From NCBI GenBank assembly GCA_030647435.1, contig JAUSJX010000037.1, forward strand, positions 1-43,164: a stretch of DNA of 43,164 nucleotides, given 5' to 3'. Numbering within the stretch: the first letter of the stretch is position 1; each line of letters starts with the position of its first letter. The position numbers and the translations under genes were made by a program. The notes under the pieces were generated by a model. The model had not been told where the DNA came from. It made no database searches and was given only the letters and a program-made list of their open reading frames with translations. Of this stretch, positions 16,886-24,213 are shown piece by piece. The DNA is from Candidatus Rokuibacteriota bacterium (GTDB taxonomy: Bacteria; Methylomirabilota; Methylomirabilia; Rokubacteriales; CSP1-6).

Positions 16886-18067
16886 ATGAGCCGCCGCGCC
16901 CGCGCCGTTCTCGGTACCGCCTGCGGCACGCACTTCGTCCACGACGGCTTCTCCGACATCCTCTACGTCCTCTTCCCGGTCTGGGCCCGCGAGTTCGGGC
17001 TCTCTTTCGCCCAGGTCGGCCTGCTACGCACGGTGTACAGCGGCGGCATGGCGGCCTTCCAGATCCCGGCAGGGCTCCTCGCGGAGCGCTGGGGCGAGGC
17101 GCGACTCCTGGCGGCGGGGACGGCCGCCACGGCGCTCGGCTTCGTCGCGGCGGGCTTCGCGGGAGGTTATGCGGCGCTTCTGGGATGTCTCCTCGCCGCG
17201 GGGCTCGGCTCGGGCGTCCAGCACCCGCTCTCGTCCTCGCTCGTGTCGCATGCCTACGAAGATGGGCGCCGCCGCGTGGCGCTGGGCACCTACAACTTCT
17301 CGGGCGACCTCGGCAAGGTCGTGGTGCCTGCGGCGGTGGCCTTTGCCGTGCCGTGGCTCGGCTGGCGCGGGGCCGTCGAGAGCTTCGCCGTGGTCGGCAT
17401 GGCGGCCGCAGGACTCGTGCTGCTCGCGCTCACCCGCCTGGAGGTCGGCTACGCGCCGCTCCCCGAAGACAGGGCCGAGCGGCGGCACGGCTCAGACTGG
17501 GGCATCCGCGACGTGCGCGGCTTTCAGGCGCTGTCCGTGATCCACGTGATCGACAACTCGACACGCACGGGCTTCCTCACCTTCCTGCCCTTCCTGCTGA
17601 TCGCCAAGGGGTCGTCGGTACAGGCCGTGGGCTTCGCGCTGATGCTGGTCTTCGCGGGCGGCGCGGCGGGCAAGTTCGCCTGCGGCGTGCTGGCGGAGCG
17701 GCTCGGCGTGATCCGCACCGTGATCATCACCGAGGCGGCGACGGGCGCCGGCATTCTGCTGCTGCTCGGGCTGCCGCTCGGCCCATCGCTGGCGCTGCTC
17801 CCCGTCCTCGGGATCGCACTCAACGGCACGTCGTCCGTCCTCTACGGCACCGTCGCCGACCTGGTCACCAGTGACAGGCGGGGGCGCAGCTACGCGGTCT
17901 TCTACACCGTGGGCGTCGGCGCCTCGGCGCTTTCCCCGTCGGTCTACGGCGTCGTCAGCGACTGGGGCGGCGTGCCGCTGGCCCTCGCCATCGTGGGCTC
18001 GCTCGTCTTCCTGACGCTCCCGCTGACGCTACTGCTGCGGCGTCCGCTCGCGGCCGCGCCAGTCTAG
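16886..18067 (+). CDS. MFS transporter
   Basis: The 393-residue protein has about 12 membrane spans and an MFS loop after TM2 (PAGLLAERWGEARLL). A GTYNFSGDLGKVVVPAAV segment in the N-half and FACGVLAERLGVIRTV in the second half repeat the loop motif. Its start, GTACGTHFVHDGFSDILYVLFPVW, is typical of a small group of MFS carriers related to fosmidomycin-resistance proteins. That group match is from memory and uncertain. It has its own probable promoter and ends 14 bp before the convergent secreted-protein gene. Substrate unknown. Confidence 0.9.
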   Translation: MSRRARAVLGTACGTHFVHDGFSDILYVLFPVWAREFGLSFAQVGLLRTVYSGGMAAFQIPAGLLAERWGEARLLAAGTAATALGFVAAGFAGGYAALLGCLLAAGLGSGVQHPLSSSLVSHAYEDGRRRVALGTYNFSGDLGKVVVPAAVAFAVPWLGWRGAVESFAVVGMAAAGLVLLALTRLEVGYAPLPEDRAERRHGSDWGIRDVRGFQALSVIHVIDNSTRTGFLTFLPFLLIAKGSSVQAVGFALMLVFAGGAAGKFACGVLAERLGVIRTVIITEAATGAGILLLLGLPLGPSLALLPVLGIALNGTSSVLYGTVADLVTSDRRGRSYAVFYTVGVGASALSPSVYGVVSDWGGVPLALAIVGSLVFLTLPLTLLLRRPLAAAPV

Positions 18068-18081
18068 CGCGCGAGGCCCGC

Positions 18082-18714
18082 CTATCGCGCGAGGGAAGGC
18101 ACCGAGACGCGCTCGGTCACGCGTTCCCGGCCCGGCCCCTTGAGCCAGGTGAAGGTCAGCCGCCCGTCGGGGTCGAAGCGGATCTCCTTGATCGCCTCGC
18201 CGGGGGAGAGCCCCGGCGCCCAGTCCCGCTCAATCCGGAACACCTCGCGCGCCGAGAAGATCTGCCGGATCGCGAGAACGCGGCCGTCCGGCTGGGCCAT
18301 GAGCAGCCGCCGGTAGTCCGCGCCGAGCACGTCCCGTCGCGGCTCGGAGAGCAGGTGGCGCCTGGCCTCGAAGAAGTAGCTCCAGGTGCACGGCCGACCG
18401 CAGTCGAAGCGCGCCTCGGCGAAGGTCGCGGTGTGCCAGATGATTTCGGGCTTGGGAAGCGTGGTCACGCCAGCTGGAGGCGTGAACCATGTCGCCCGCT
18501 CGGGCCGACCGTAGTAGTAGCCGACGCGGCAGTCGCGGTCACTCCGGCAGTCGGCGACGATGCCCGCGCTCGGCAGCACCGACCGGTAGAGGCAGTGGGA
18601 CGGGCCGCTGCCGCCGGGGCCCGAGCATTCAGCGGCCGGCGGCGTGGCCGCCGAGACCGGGCCTTGCGCGAGCAGGAGGAGAGCGCCGAGAAGCGACCAC
18701 CGGAGCAGAAGCAG
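18082..18714 (-). CDS. Secreted six-cysteine protein of unknown function
   Basis: The C-terminal ~190 residues look like a genuine exported protein. A hydrophobic signal peptide (LLLLRWSLLGALLLLAQ, cleavage near VSAA) is followed by a mature part with exactly six cysteines, suited to three disulphides: E-C-S, H-C-L, two in DCRSDRDCR, and two in DCGRPCTW. A beta-rich C terminus follows (FRIERDW, LTFTWLKG). No ATG, GTG or TTG occurs in frame near the signal peptide. The frame remains open back through the coxG-like gene, where it is a shadow. The best guess is a CTG at 18714, preceded by GAGGG at 6 nt spacing; CTG 18708 is an alternative. I do not recognise the family. Confidence 0.6.
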   Translation of the reverse strand: MLLLRWSLLGALLLLAQGPVSAATPPAAECSGPGGSGPSHCLYRSVLPSAGIVADCRSDRDCRVGYYYGRPERATWFTPPAGVTTLPKPEIIWHTATFAEARFDCGRPCTWSYFFEARRHLLSEPRRDVLGADYRRLLMAQPDGRVLAIRQIFSAREVFRIERDWAPGLSPGEAIKEIRFDPDGRLTFTWLKGPGRERVTERVSVPSLAR

Positions 18715-18728
18715 GGGAAGCCCTCGGG

Positions 18729-19172
18729 CTAGCCGCCCTCGGCGAGGATCTCGGTCATCCGTGTGAAGAACTGCTCGAGCATCATCTTGCTGACGCCGCC
18801 CAGCATGCGCTGGCCGACGCTGGCGATGAGCCCGCCGACCTGCACATCCGCGCTGTAGCTGACTCGCGTGCCGCCGTCCGCGTCGGAGAGCTCCATGCCC
18901 GCCTCCCCGCGCACGAAGCCGGGCCCGCCGCTGCCCTCGAGCGCCATCCGGTAGCGGGTCGGCGGCTCCAGGTCGAAGAGCCGCACCTTGCCCTCGAACG
19001 TGCCCTTGATGGCGCCGACGCCGATCTTCATCTTCGCCTTGTACTCCCCGGGACCGACGGCCTCGAGACCCTCGCAGCCCGGGAGCGCGCGGGCGAGCGT
19101 ATCGGGATCGAGAAAGGCCGCCCACACGCGCTCGCGCGGGGCGGGGATGTCGTTGGCGCCTTCGATCTTCAT
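18729..19172 (-). CDS. CoxG-like SRPBCC (carbon monoxide dehydrogenase subunit G family) protein
   Basis: The 147-residue protein is a START/SRPBCC domain of the CoxG type. It has MKIEGANDIPAPRERVWAAF at the N terminus, LPGCEGLEAVGPGEYKAKM, then IKGTFEGKVRLFDLEPPTRY and a C-terminal helix with MLGGVSKMMLEQFF. CoxG homologues bind hydrophobic ligands or help assemble and anchor molybdenum hydroxylases. No CO dehydrogenase genes (coxM, coxS, coxL) are in this window, so a role in that pathway is not supported locally. It overlaps the aminotransferase stop by 4 bp (ATGA) and is probably cotranscribed with it. Confidence 0.9.
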   Translation of the reverse strand: MKIEGANDIPAPRERVWAAFLDPDTLARALPGCEGLEAVGPGEYKAKMKIGVGAIKGTFEGKVRLFDLEPPTRYRMALEGSGGPGFVRGEAGMELSDADGGTRVSYSADVQVGGLIASVGQRMLGGVSKMMLEQFFTRMTEILAEGG

Positions 19173-20359
19173 CCTTCGAGGGCGCGCACAGCCGCGGCCA
19201 TCCGGCTCATGCCTTCCTTGATGGTCTCGAGCCCCGTTGCGTACGAGAGACGGATGTGGGCGTCCGAGCCGAAGTCCACGCCCGCCACGGTGGCGATCAG
19301 CGCTTCTTCGAGGAGAAAGGCGGAGACGTCTCGGGAGCCCTTGAGCGTGCCGCCCTTCCACCGCTTGCCGAAGAGCCCCGAGACGTTGGGGAAGACGTAG
19401 AAGGCGCCCTTGGGCATGACGCAGCTGATGCCGGGGATGGCGTTGAGCGCCTCCACGATGACGCGGCGGCGCCGGTCGAACTCCCCGACCATCTTGGCGA
19501 CCTCATCCTGCGGGCCTGCCAGCGCCTCGACGGCCGCCCACTGCGCGATCGAGGTCGGATTCGACGTCACCTGGCTCTGGATGTCGGTCATCGCCTTGAT
19601 GATGACCGTGGGCCCCGCGGCGTAGCCCACCCGCCAGCCCGTCATGGCGTACGCCTTGGAGCAGGTGTTGACGACGAGCGTGCGCGCCTTGATCTCGGGT
19701 GAGAGCGACGCGATCGAGACGTGGCGCCTCTCGTACGTCAGCGCCTCGTAGCATTCGTCCGAGACGATCCAGAAGCCGCGCTCGACGGCGAGCTCCCCCA
19801 CCTGTTTGAGCGCCGCGGCCGAGAAGACGGCCCCCGTCGGGTTTCCCGGGCTGTTGAGCACCAGGATCCTGGTCTTTGCCGTCACCGCCCGCCGGACGGC
19901 CGCGGGATCGAGGTCGAAGCCGGTGGACTCGAGCGTCTCGACGGGCACGGGAACGCCGCCCAGGAGCCGCACCTGCTCGGGATAGGACACCCAGAACGGG
20001 CTCGGGATCACGACCTCGTCACCCGGGTTCACCAACGCCATGACGATGTTGAAGAGCGTGTGCTTGGCGCCGCAGGAGACGGTCACTTCTTCGGGGGTGT
20101 AGTCGAGGCCCAGGTCGCGCTTGAGCTTGTGGCAGATCGCTGCGCGCAGCTCGGGGATGCCGCCGACCTCGGTGTACTTGGTCTGGCCGCTCTCGATCGC
20201 GCGGATCGCCGCGTCCTTGATGCGGCGGGGAGTGTCGAAGTCGGGCTCCCCCGCCCCGAAGGAGATGACGTTCATGCCCTCGGCGCGCATGGCCTTGGCC
20301 CTGGCCTGCATGGCGAGCGTGGGCGATGGCTGGAGCGTCTTGAGGCGGTCGGCGAGCAT
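19169..20359 (-). CDS. Class I/II aminotransferase (aspartate aminotransferase-like, PLP)
   Basis: The 396-residue enzyme matches the AspC-Ib/class I fold. It has ISFGAGEPDFDTP at 32-44, the NSPGNPTG motif with N173, D201 and Y204 for the PLP ring, the Schiff-base lysine K235 in NTCSKAYAMTGWRVGYA, and a C-terminal arginine in IRLSYATG for the substrate carboxylate. It likely transfers an amino group from aspartate or an aromatic amino acid to 2-oxoglutarate. An aromatic specificity would feed the iorAB enzymes, but this is speculative. It starts 6 bp after coaD ends and overlaps the coxG-like gene. Confidence 0.93.
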   Translation of the reverse strand: MLADRLKTLQPSPTLAMQARAKAMRAEGMNVISFGAGEPDFDTPRRIKDAAIRAIESGQTKYTEVGGIPELRAAICHKLKRDLGLDYTPEEVTVSCGAKHTLFNIVMALVNPGDEVVIPSPFWVSYPEQVRLLGGVPVPVETLESTGFDLDPAAVRRAVTAKTRILVLNSPGNPTGAVFSAAALKQVGELAVERGFWIVSDECYEALTYERRHVSIASLSPEIKARTLVVNTCSKAYAMTGWRVGYAAGPTVIIKAMTDIQSQVTSNPTSIAQWAAVEALAGPQDEVAKMVGEFDRRRRVIVEALNAIPGISCVMPKGAFYVFPNVSGLFGKRWKGGTLKGSRDVSAFLLEEALIATVAGVDFGSDAHIRLSYATGLETIKEGMSRMAAAVRALEG

Positions 20360-20365
20360 GCGGAA

Positions 20366-20869
20366 TTACTTTCTGGAGAACTTCGCGTTCAGCCGCTCCT
20401 CGACCAGCGGCGGCACCATCCCGGTGACGGCGGCGCCGAGCGACGAGACCTCCTTGATGAGGCGGGAGGAGATGTACGTGTACTTCTCGTGCGGCATGAG
20501 GAAGACGGTCTCCACCGTGTGGCGGAGCTTGCGGTTCATCAGCGCCATCTGGAACTCGTACTCGAAGTCCGACACGGCGCGGATGCCGCGGACGATACAG
20601 TCGGCCTGCTCCCGATGCGCCAGGTCTATGAGGAGCCCGTCGAAGGACGTGATGCGCATGCGTCCCATGCCGGCCGTCGCCTCGTCGATCATCTCGAGCC
20701 GCTCCTTGACCTCAAAGAGCGGCTGCTTGGACGGGTTGGCGACCACGGCGACGATCAGCTCGTCGAAGATGCGCAGGCTCCGCTCGATCAGGTCGAGGTG
20801 CCCGTTGTGCATCGGATCGAACATCCCCGGGTACACGGCTCGCTTGCCCACGGCGTCCCCCGATCGCAT
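20366..20869 (-). CDS. coaD: Phosphopantetheine adenylyltransferase
   Basis: The 167-residue protein is the penultimate enzyme of CoA synthesis, joining 4'-phosphopantetheine and ATP into dephospho-CoA. It carries the nucleotidyltransferase motif YPGMFDPMHNGH (residues 13-24, with H24 as the catalytic histidine). It also has PSKQPLF, the conserved RGIRAVSDFEYE and YISSRLIKEV near the C terminus. At residue 16 a methionine replaces the threonine or serine of the usual YPG(T/S)FDP. The start at 20869 gives a 5-residue N-terminal extension before the first strand; a start nearer GKRAVYPG is not available as ATG. It lies 32 bp downstream of rsmD in the usual rsmD-coaD order. Confidence 0.95.
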   Translation of the reverse strand: MRSGDAVGKRAVYPGMFDPMHNGHLDLIERSLRIFDELIVAVVANPSKQPLFEVKERLEMIDEATAGMGRMRITSFDGLLIDLAHREQADCIVRGIRAVSDFEYEFQMALMNRKLRHTVETVFLMPHEKYTYISSRLIKEVSSLGAAVTGMVPPLVEERLNAKFSRK

Positions 20870-20901
20870 GTCGCGAGAGTGTCGAAAAAACCACGCTCAC
20901 T

Positions 20902-21456
20902 CTACGCGCCGCCGCGAAAGAAAGTCAAGGTGGTCTCCCCGAAGCGGCGGCTCTTCCAGAGCGTGAGGGCACCGGGCTCGGCCGGCGGAGGCGCCTTGGT
21001 CGAATGCTGCGCCACCACGACGGCGCCGGGCAGGAGGCAGTCGCCGCGAGCGAGCCGCTCAAGCGCGGGCGCGGCGTCGGCCGAGGCGTAGGGCGGGTCG
21101 AGGAAGACGACGCCGAAGCGGGCGCCTTCGCGGGCGAGCGCCTCGAGCGCGCGGAGCACGTCCTGCCTGAGGACCTTGGCGCGGCCGGCCAGGCCGAGCC
21201 TGTCGATGTTGTCCTCGAGGGCCGTCACGGCGGCCCTGTCCTGCTCGACGAAGCAGGCCGACGGCGCCCCGCGCGAGAGCGCCTCGATGCCGACGCCCCC
21301 CGCTCCGGCGAACAAGTCGAGGAAGGGCCCGGCCTCGAGATAGGGCATGAGCGTGTCGAGGCAGGCGATGCGGACCTGGTCTGCCGTCGGCCGCGTGGTC
21401 CGCCCCTTGGGCGTGGTCAGGCGCTGGCCCTTGAGCGCGCCGGCGATGACGCGCAT
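20902..21456 (-). CDS. rsmD: 16S rRNA (guanine-966-N2) methyltransferase
   Basis: The 184-residue protein has the RsmD layout: N-terminal MRVIAGALKGQRL, TRPTADQVRIACLD (22-35), the SAM-binding DLFAGAGGVGIEA (47-59) and the catalytic DPPY motif at 120-123. RsmD methylates G966 of 16S rRNA in the assembled small subunit. Its ATG shares one base with the recG stop (TGATG), so the two are translationally coupled, and coaD follows 32 bp downstream. Confidence 0.95.
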   Translation of the reverse strand: MRVIAGALKGQRLTTPKGRTTRPTADQVRIACLDTLMPYLEAGPFLDLFAGAGGVGIEALSRGAPSACFVEQDRAAVTALEDNIDRLGLAGRAKVLRQDVLRALEALAREGARFGVVFLDPPYASADAAPALERLARGDCLLPGAVVVAQHSTKAPPPAEPGALTLWKSRRFGETTLTFFRGGA

Positions 21457-23552
21457 CAGCCGATCCCCGCCAGGTCGAGCTTGCCGCGCCAGCGCGCGAG
21501 GAGGGCGTCGCGCAGGCCCCGGTGCTCGGATGCAGTCAGCTGCGGGTCCGCGTGGACGAGGGCGAAGGCCTCGCGCCGCGCCTCCTCCAGCATGGCGCCG
21601 TCTCTCAGGAGATCGGCGACGCGGAACTCGGGCAGCCCCGACTGCCGGGTGCCGAAGAAGTCACCGGGCCCGCGCAGCTCCAGGTCGACCTCCGCGATCC
21701 GGAAGCCATCGTTGGTCCCGGTCATGGCGGCGATCCGGCGCTGCGCGTCCTCCGAGGACGAGCCCGCGAGGAGGATGCAGTAGCTCTTCCACGACCCCCG
21801 CCCCACCCGGCCGCGCAGCTGGTGGAGCTGGGAGAGTCCGAAGCGCTCGGCGTGCTCGACCAGCATCACCGCGGCGTTGGGCACGTCGATGCCGACCTCG
21901 ATCACGGTGGTGGAGACGAGGACGTGGACCGCGCCCTCCTTGAACTCGCGCATGACGCGCTCCTTGTCCTGGAAGCCCAGCCGCCCATGGAGAAGCCCGA
22001 CCCGACGCTCCGGGAAGACCTCGCGCTGGAGACGCTCGGCCATCTCGGTGGCGGCCCTGAGATCGGAGGCCTCGGACTCCTCTACGAGCGGGCAGACGAC
22101 GTAGACCTGGCGCCCTTCGCCGATCTGCTTGCGGAGGAAATCGTAAATCTCGCGGCGCTTGGACTCGCCGCGCGCGACCGTGACGACGGGCCGGCGCCCG
22201 GGCGGCAGCTCGTCGAGGACCGAAACGTCGAGGTCGCCGTACAGGGTCAGCGCCAGCGTGCGCGGGATGGGCGTGGCCGTCATCACGAGGACGTCCGGGC
22301 TCTCGCCCTTACCGCGGATCGCCGCCCGGTGTGCCACGCCGAAGCGGTGCTGCTCGTCGATCACGGCCAACCCCAGCCGCTTGAAGCCCACACTCCCCTG
22401 CACCAGCGCGTGGGTACCGATGACGCACCCCGCCTCCCCCCGCTCGGCCGCCGCGGCGGCCGCCTGCCGCGCTTTGCCCTTGACCGCTCCCGTGAGGAGC
22501 ACCACGCGCACGCCCAACGGCTCGAGCAGCTGGGAGAGCGTGATCATGTGCTGCTCGGCAAGGATCTCGGTGGGTGCCATGAGCGCCGCCTGGTAGCCGG
22601 ATTCGATCGCGGTCAGGATGGCGAGGGCCGCGACGACGGTCTTGCCCGAGCCGACATCGCCCTGGAGCAGGCGGCTCATCGGATACGGCTCGGCCATGTC
22701 GGTGCGGATCTCGCCCCACACGCGCTCCTGCGCCGCCGTCAGCGTGTAGGGCAAGGACGCCCGCAGGCGGCCCACGAGCGCGCCCGGCGGGTTCATCGCG
22801 AGACCGCGGCGGCGGCCCTCGCGGTGGCGGCGGATGGCGAGCCCGGTCTCGAGCAGGAAGAAGTCGTCGAAGACGAGCCTTCGGTGGGCCGCGGCCTGCT
22901 CTTCCTGCGTCTCAGGGAAGTGAGCGCCCCTGATGGCCTGGGGCAGCGGCAGCAAGGCGCGCCCCACCCGGACGCGCTCGGGCAGGGGGTCGTCGATCTG
23001 GTCGGCCCAGCCGTCCACCAAGCGCTTCATCAGCCGCCGGAACGGCCTCTGGGTCAGCCCCTCAGTGAGCGGGTAGACCGGCACGAGGCGTCCCGTGTGG
23101 AGCATCTCGTCCGGGCCGTCCTCGACGACCTCGTAGTCCTTCACCAACATCTGCAGCGGCCCGCGGCCGTACGGCTGGACCTTGCCGTGGACGATCAGGC
23201 GCTGGCCGCGCTTGAAGACGCGCGCGAGATACGGCTGGTTGAACCACGCGCAGTTGAGGAAGCCGCTCACGTCCCGGATCATGACGACGAGCGGCATGCG
23301 CGGGCGCCCGCGCGGGGGCGGGCTGATGCCGGCGATGGTGCCGGCGCAGGTGCGAGCCTCCCCCACCGAGACGCGCCCGAGCGGGATGATGCGGCTCCGG
23401 TCCTCGTGGCGCAGCGGCAGGTGCTGGACGAGGGCGTCCTCGATGGTGGCGAGGCCGAGCCTGGCGAGGGCCTTGGCGCGCTGCGGGCCGACGCCGGCGA
23501 GGTCTCCGAGCGCCGTCCGCGGCCCGGGCGCCGCTTCCGCCGCGGTGACCAT
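21456..23552 (-). CDS. recG: ATP-dependent DNA helicase RecG
   Basis: The 698-residue protein has the N-terminal wedge/OB domain (GVGPQRAKALARLGL at 21-35, LPLRHEDRS, then VHGKVQPYGRG). The SF2 core has Walker A GDVGSGKT at 298-305, DEQH at 399-402 (IDEQHRFGVAHR), TATPIPRTLALTLYGD and the C-terminal QLRGRVGRG motif. RecG remodels stalled forks and Holliday junctions. An in-frame TTG at 23588 would add 12 residues; ATG 23552 is preferred as it directly precedes the conserved region. It is divergent from rpmB, with the intervening region holding the rpmB promoter, and heads the recG-rsmD-coaD run. Confidence 0.96.
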   Translation of the reverse strand: MVTAAEAAPGPRTALGDLAGVGPQRAKALARLGLATIEDALVQHLPLRHEDRSRIIPLGRVSVGEARTCAGTIAGISPPPRGRPRMPLVVMIRDVSGFLNCAWFNQPYLARVFKRGQRLIVHGKVQPYGRGPLQMLVKDYEVVEDGPDEMLHTGRLVPVYPLTEGLTQRPFRRLMKRLVDGWADQIDDPLPERVRVGRALLPLPQAIRGAHFPETQEEQAAAHRRLVFDDFFLLETGLAIRRHREGRRRGLAMNPPGALVGRLRASLPYTLTAAQERVWGEIRTDMAEPYPMSRLLQGDVGSGKTVVAALAILTAIESGYQAALMAPTEILAEQHMITLSQLLEPLGVRVVLLTGAVKGKARQAAAAAAERGEAGCVIGTHALVQGSVGFKRLGLAVIDEQHRFGVAHRAAIRGKGESPDVLVMTATPIPRTLALTLYGDLDVSVLDELPPGRRPVVTVARGESKRREIYDFLRKQIGEGRQVYVVCPLVEESEASDLRAATEMAERLQREVFPERRVGLLHGRLGFQDKERVMREFKEGAVHVLVSTTVIEVGIDVPNAAVMLVEHAERFGLSQLHQLRGRVGRGSWKSYCILLAGSSSEDAQRRIAAMTGTNDGFRIAEVDLELRGPGDFFGTRQSGLPEFRVADLLRDGAMLEEARREAFALVHADPQLTASEHRGLRDALLARWRGKLDLAGIG

Positions 23553-23592
23553 GCTGCCGCGTCCCGGGTTTCCTCTCGCAGGGGTCAAGTCG

Positions 23593-23621
23593 TTGCTCCG
23601 CTCACACGATCATGCTATAAA
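23593..23621 (+). promoter_or_regulatory. Sigma70-like promoter of rpmB
   Basis: TTGCTC (23593-23598), a 17-bp spacer and TATAAA (23616-23621) lie about 50 bp before the rpmB ATG. Unlike several genes here, the transcript would carry a leader with a clear AAGGAG ribosome binding site about 8 nt upstream of the start. Confidence 0.65.
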
Positions 23622-23670
23622 AGGGCCTCGCGTCCGGCAAATCAGACGCAGATCCCCTCAAGGAGTCAGC

Positions 23671-23868
23671 ATGGCTCAGCGTTGCGACGTCTGTGGAAAG
23701 GGCCCGTCCGTCGGCCACAAGATCAGTCACGCCCACAATGTCACCAAGCGGCGCTGGCTGGCCAATCTCGTTTCGATGCGGGGCAAGATCGGCACGACAG
23801 GTGTGGTGCAGCGACTGCGCGTCTGCACCCGCTGCCTCAAGGCCGGCAAGGTCACCAAGGTCCTGTAA
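23671..23868 (+). CDS. rpmB: 50S ribosomal protein L28 (bL28)
   Basis: The 65-residue protein has the bL28 signature: MAQRCDVCGKGPSVGHKISH, then NVTKRRWLANL and a C-terminal VCTRCLKAGKV. C5, C8, C52 and C55 form two CxxC pairs, so this is the zinc-ribbon (C+) form. It is part of the large ribosomal subunit near the E site. A strong AAGGAG site and a TATAAA promoter precede it and a perfect 12-bp hairpin follows, so it is probably transcribed alone. Confidence 0.96.
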   Translation: MAQRCDVCGKGPSVGHKISHAHNVTKRRWLANLVSMRGKIGTTGVVQRLRVCTRCLKAGKVTKVL

Positions 23869-23886
23869 GGCCCAGGAGAAAACGCG

Positions 23887-23914
23887 CGACGGGGGGCGTT
23901 GCCGCCCCCCGTCG
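23887..23914 (+). terminator. Hairpin downstream of rpmB
   Basis: CGACGGGGGGCG and CGCCCCCCGTCG form a perfect 12-bp stem around a TTGC loop, 18 bp after the rpmB stop. There is no T-run, so it is a strong hairpin rather than a textbook intrinsic terminator. It sits between convergent transcripts and could act on both. Confidence 0.6.
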
Positions 23915-23940
23915 GGTCCTGCTGTTGCAGCGTGGTAAAC

Positions 23941-23970
23941 GCCGGTGGAAGGCCGCCACCTCCCACCGGC
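23941..23970 (-). terminator. Hairpin downstream of the lysine-rich micro-genes
   Basis: GCCGGTGG (23941-23948) pairs with CCACCGGC (23963-23970) with a 14-nt loop. On the minus strand it begins 8 nt after the stop of the 13-residue peptide and is followed by GTTTACC. It is a plausible 3' end for that transcript. Confidence 0.4.
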
Positions 23971-23978
23971 CCAAAACA

Positions 23979-24020
23979 CTACTTCTTCTTCTTCTTGGCC
24001 GCCTTCTTCTTCTTCGCCAT
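23979..24020 (-). CDS. Lysine-rich micro-protein, 13 residues (copy 2)
   Basis: The minus strand reads MAKKKKAAKKKKK then TAG; nine of the 13 residues are lysine. Upstream, AAAGGGGGTGA sits 7 nt before the ATG, close to the perfect site in front of copy 1. The shared start (ATGGCGAAGAAGAAG) and leader layout indicate that copies 1 and 2 are tandem duplicates. Such a charged peptide could bind rRNA or DNA or interact with ribosomes, but no function is known. It would be missed by ordinary gene finders. It lies convergent to rpmB. Confidence 0.5.
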   Translation of the reverse strand: MAKKKKAAKKKKK

Positions 24021-24071
24021 TTGGAAGTCACCCCCTTTCCTCTGCAATCGTACGGCTGAGTGGCAGCGCGG

Positions 24072-24143
24072 CTAGTGCCGCTTGCGCCCCTTCGTCACCT
24101 TCCTCCGCTTTACGCTCGTCTTCTTCGCCTTCTTCTTCGCCAT
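24072..24143 (-). CDS. Lysine/arginine-rich micro-protein, 23 residues (copy 1)
   Basis: The peptide begins MAKKKAKKTSVKRRKV and ends TKGRKRH; 14 of 23 residues are Lys, Arg or His, with no acidic residue. AAGGAGGTGA, a full complement of the 16S rRNA 3' end, lies 8 nt before the ATG. This is the strongest ribosome binding site I see in the window and argues for real, high-level translation. A second peptide gene with a similar leader follows 51 bp downstream, and the AbiEi-like gene ends 70 bp upstream on the same strand. In size and charge it recalls the small ribosomal protein Thx, but the sequence is not Thx. Function unknown. Confidence 0.6.
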   Translation of the reverse strand: MAKKKAKKTSVKRRKVTKGRKRH

Positions 24144-24161
24144 TGGAGGGCTCACCTCCTT

Positions 24162-24205
24162 CCGGTTCCGCGTCTGGCCGGTTCCGCGTCGGGCCGGTCT
24201 CGCGT
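24162..24205. repeat. 16-bp tandem repeat, about 2.7 copies
   Basis: CCGGTTCCGCGTCTGG is followed directly by CCGGTTCCGCGTCGGG and a partial CCGGTCTCGCGT. It lies between the AbiEi-like gene and copy 1 of the basic micro-proteins, just upstream of the latter's ribosome binding site. Confidence 0.55.
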
Positions 24206-24213
24206 GTGGACGT

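Noticed and set aside
18715-19125. N-terminal extension of the secreted-protein frame to 19125
   Set aside because: The extension lies wholly inside the coxG-like gene in another frame and has the Arg/Gly-rich look of a shadow; the signal peptide would be internal.
21522-24059. 845-codon plus-strand frame opposite recG that reads through rpmB in another frame
   Set aside because: RecG helicase motifs and bL28 zinc cysteines are read in other frames; this one shows no domain signs.
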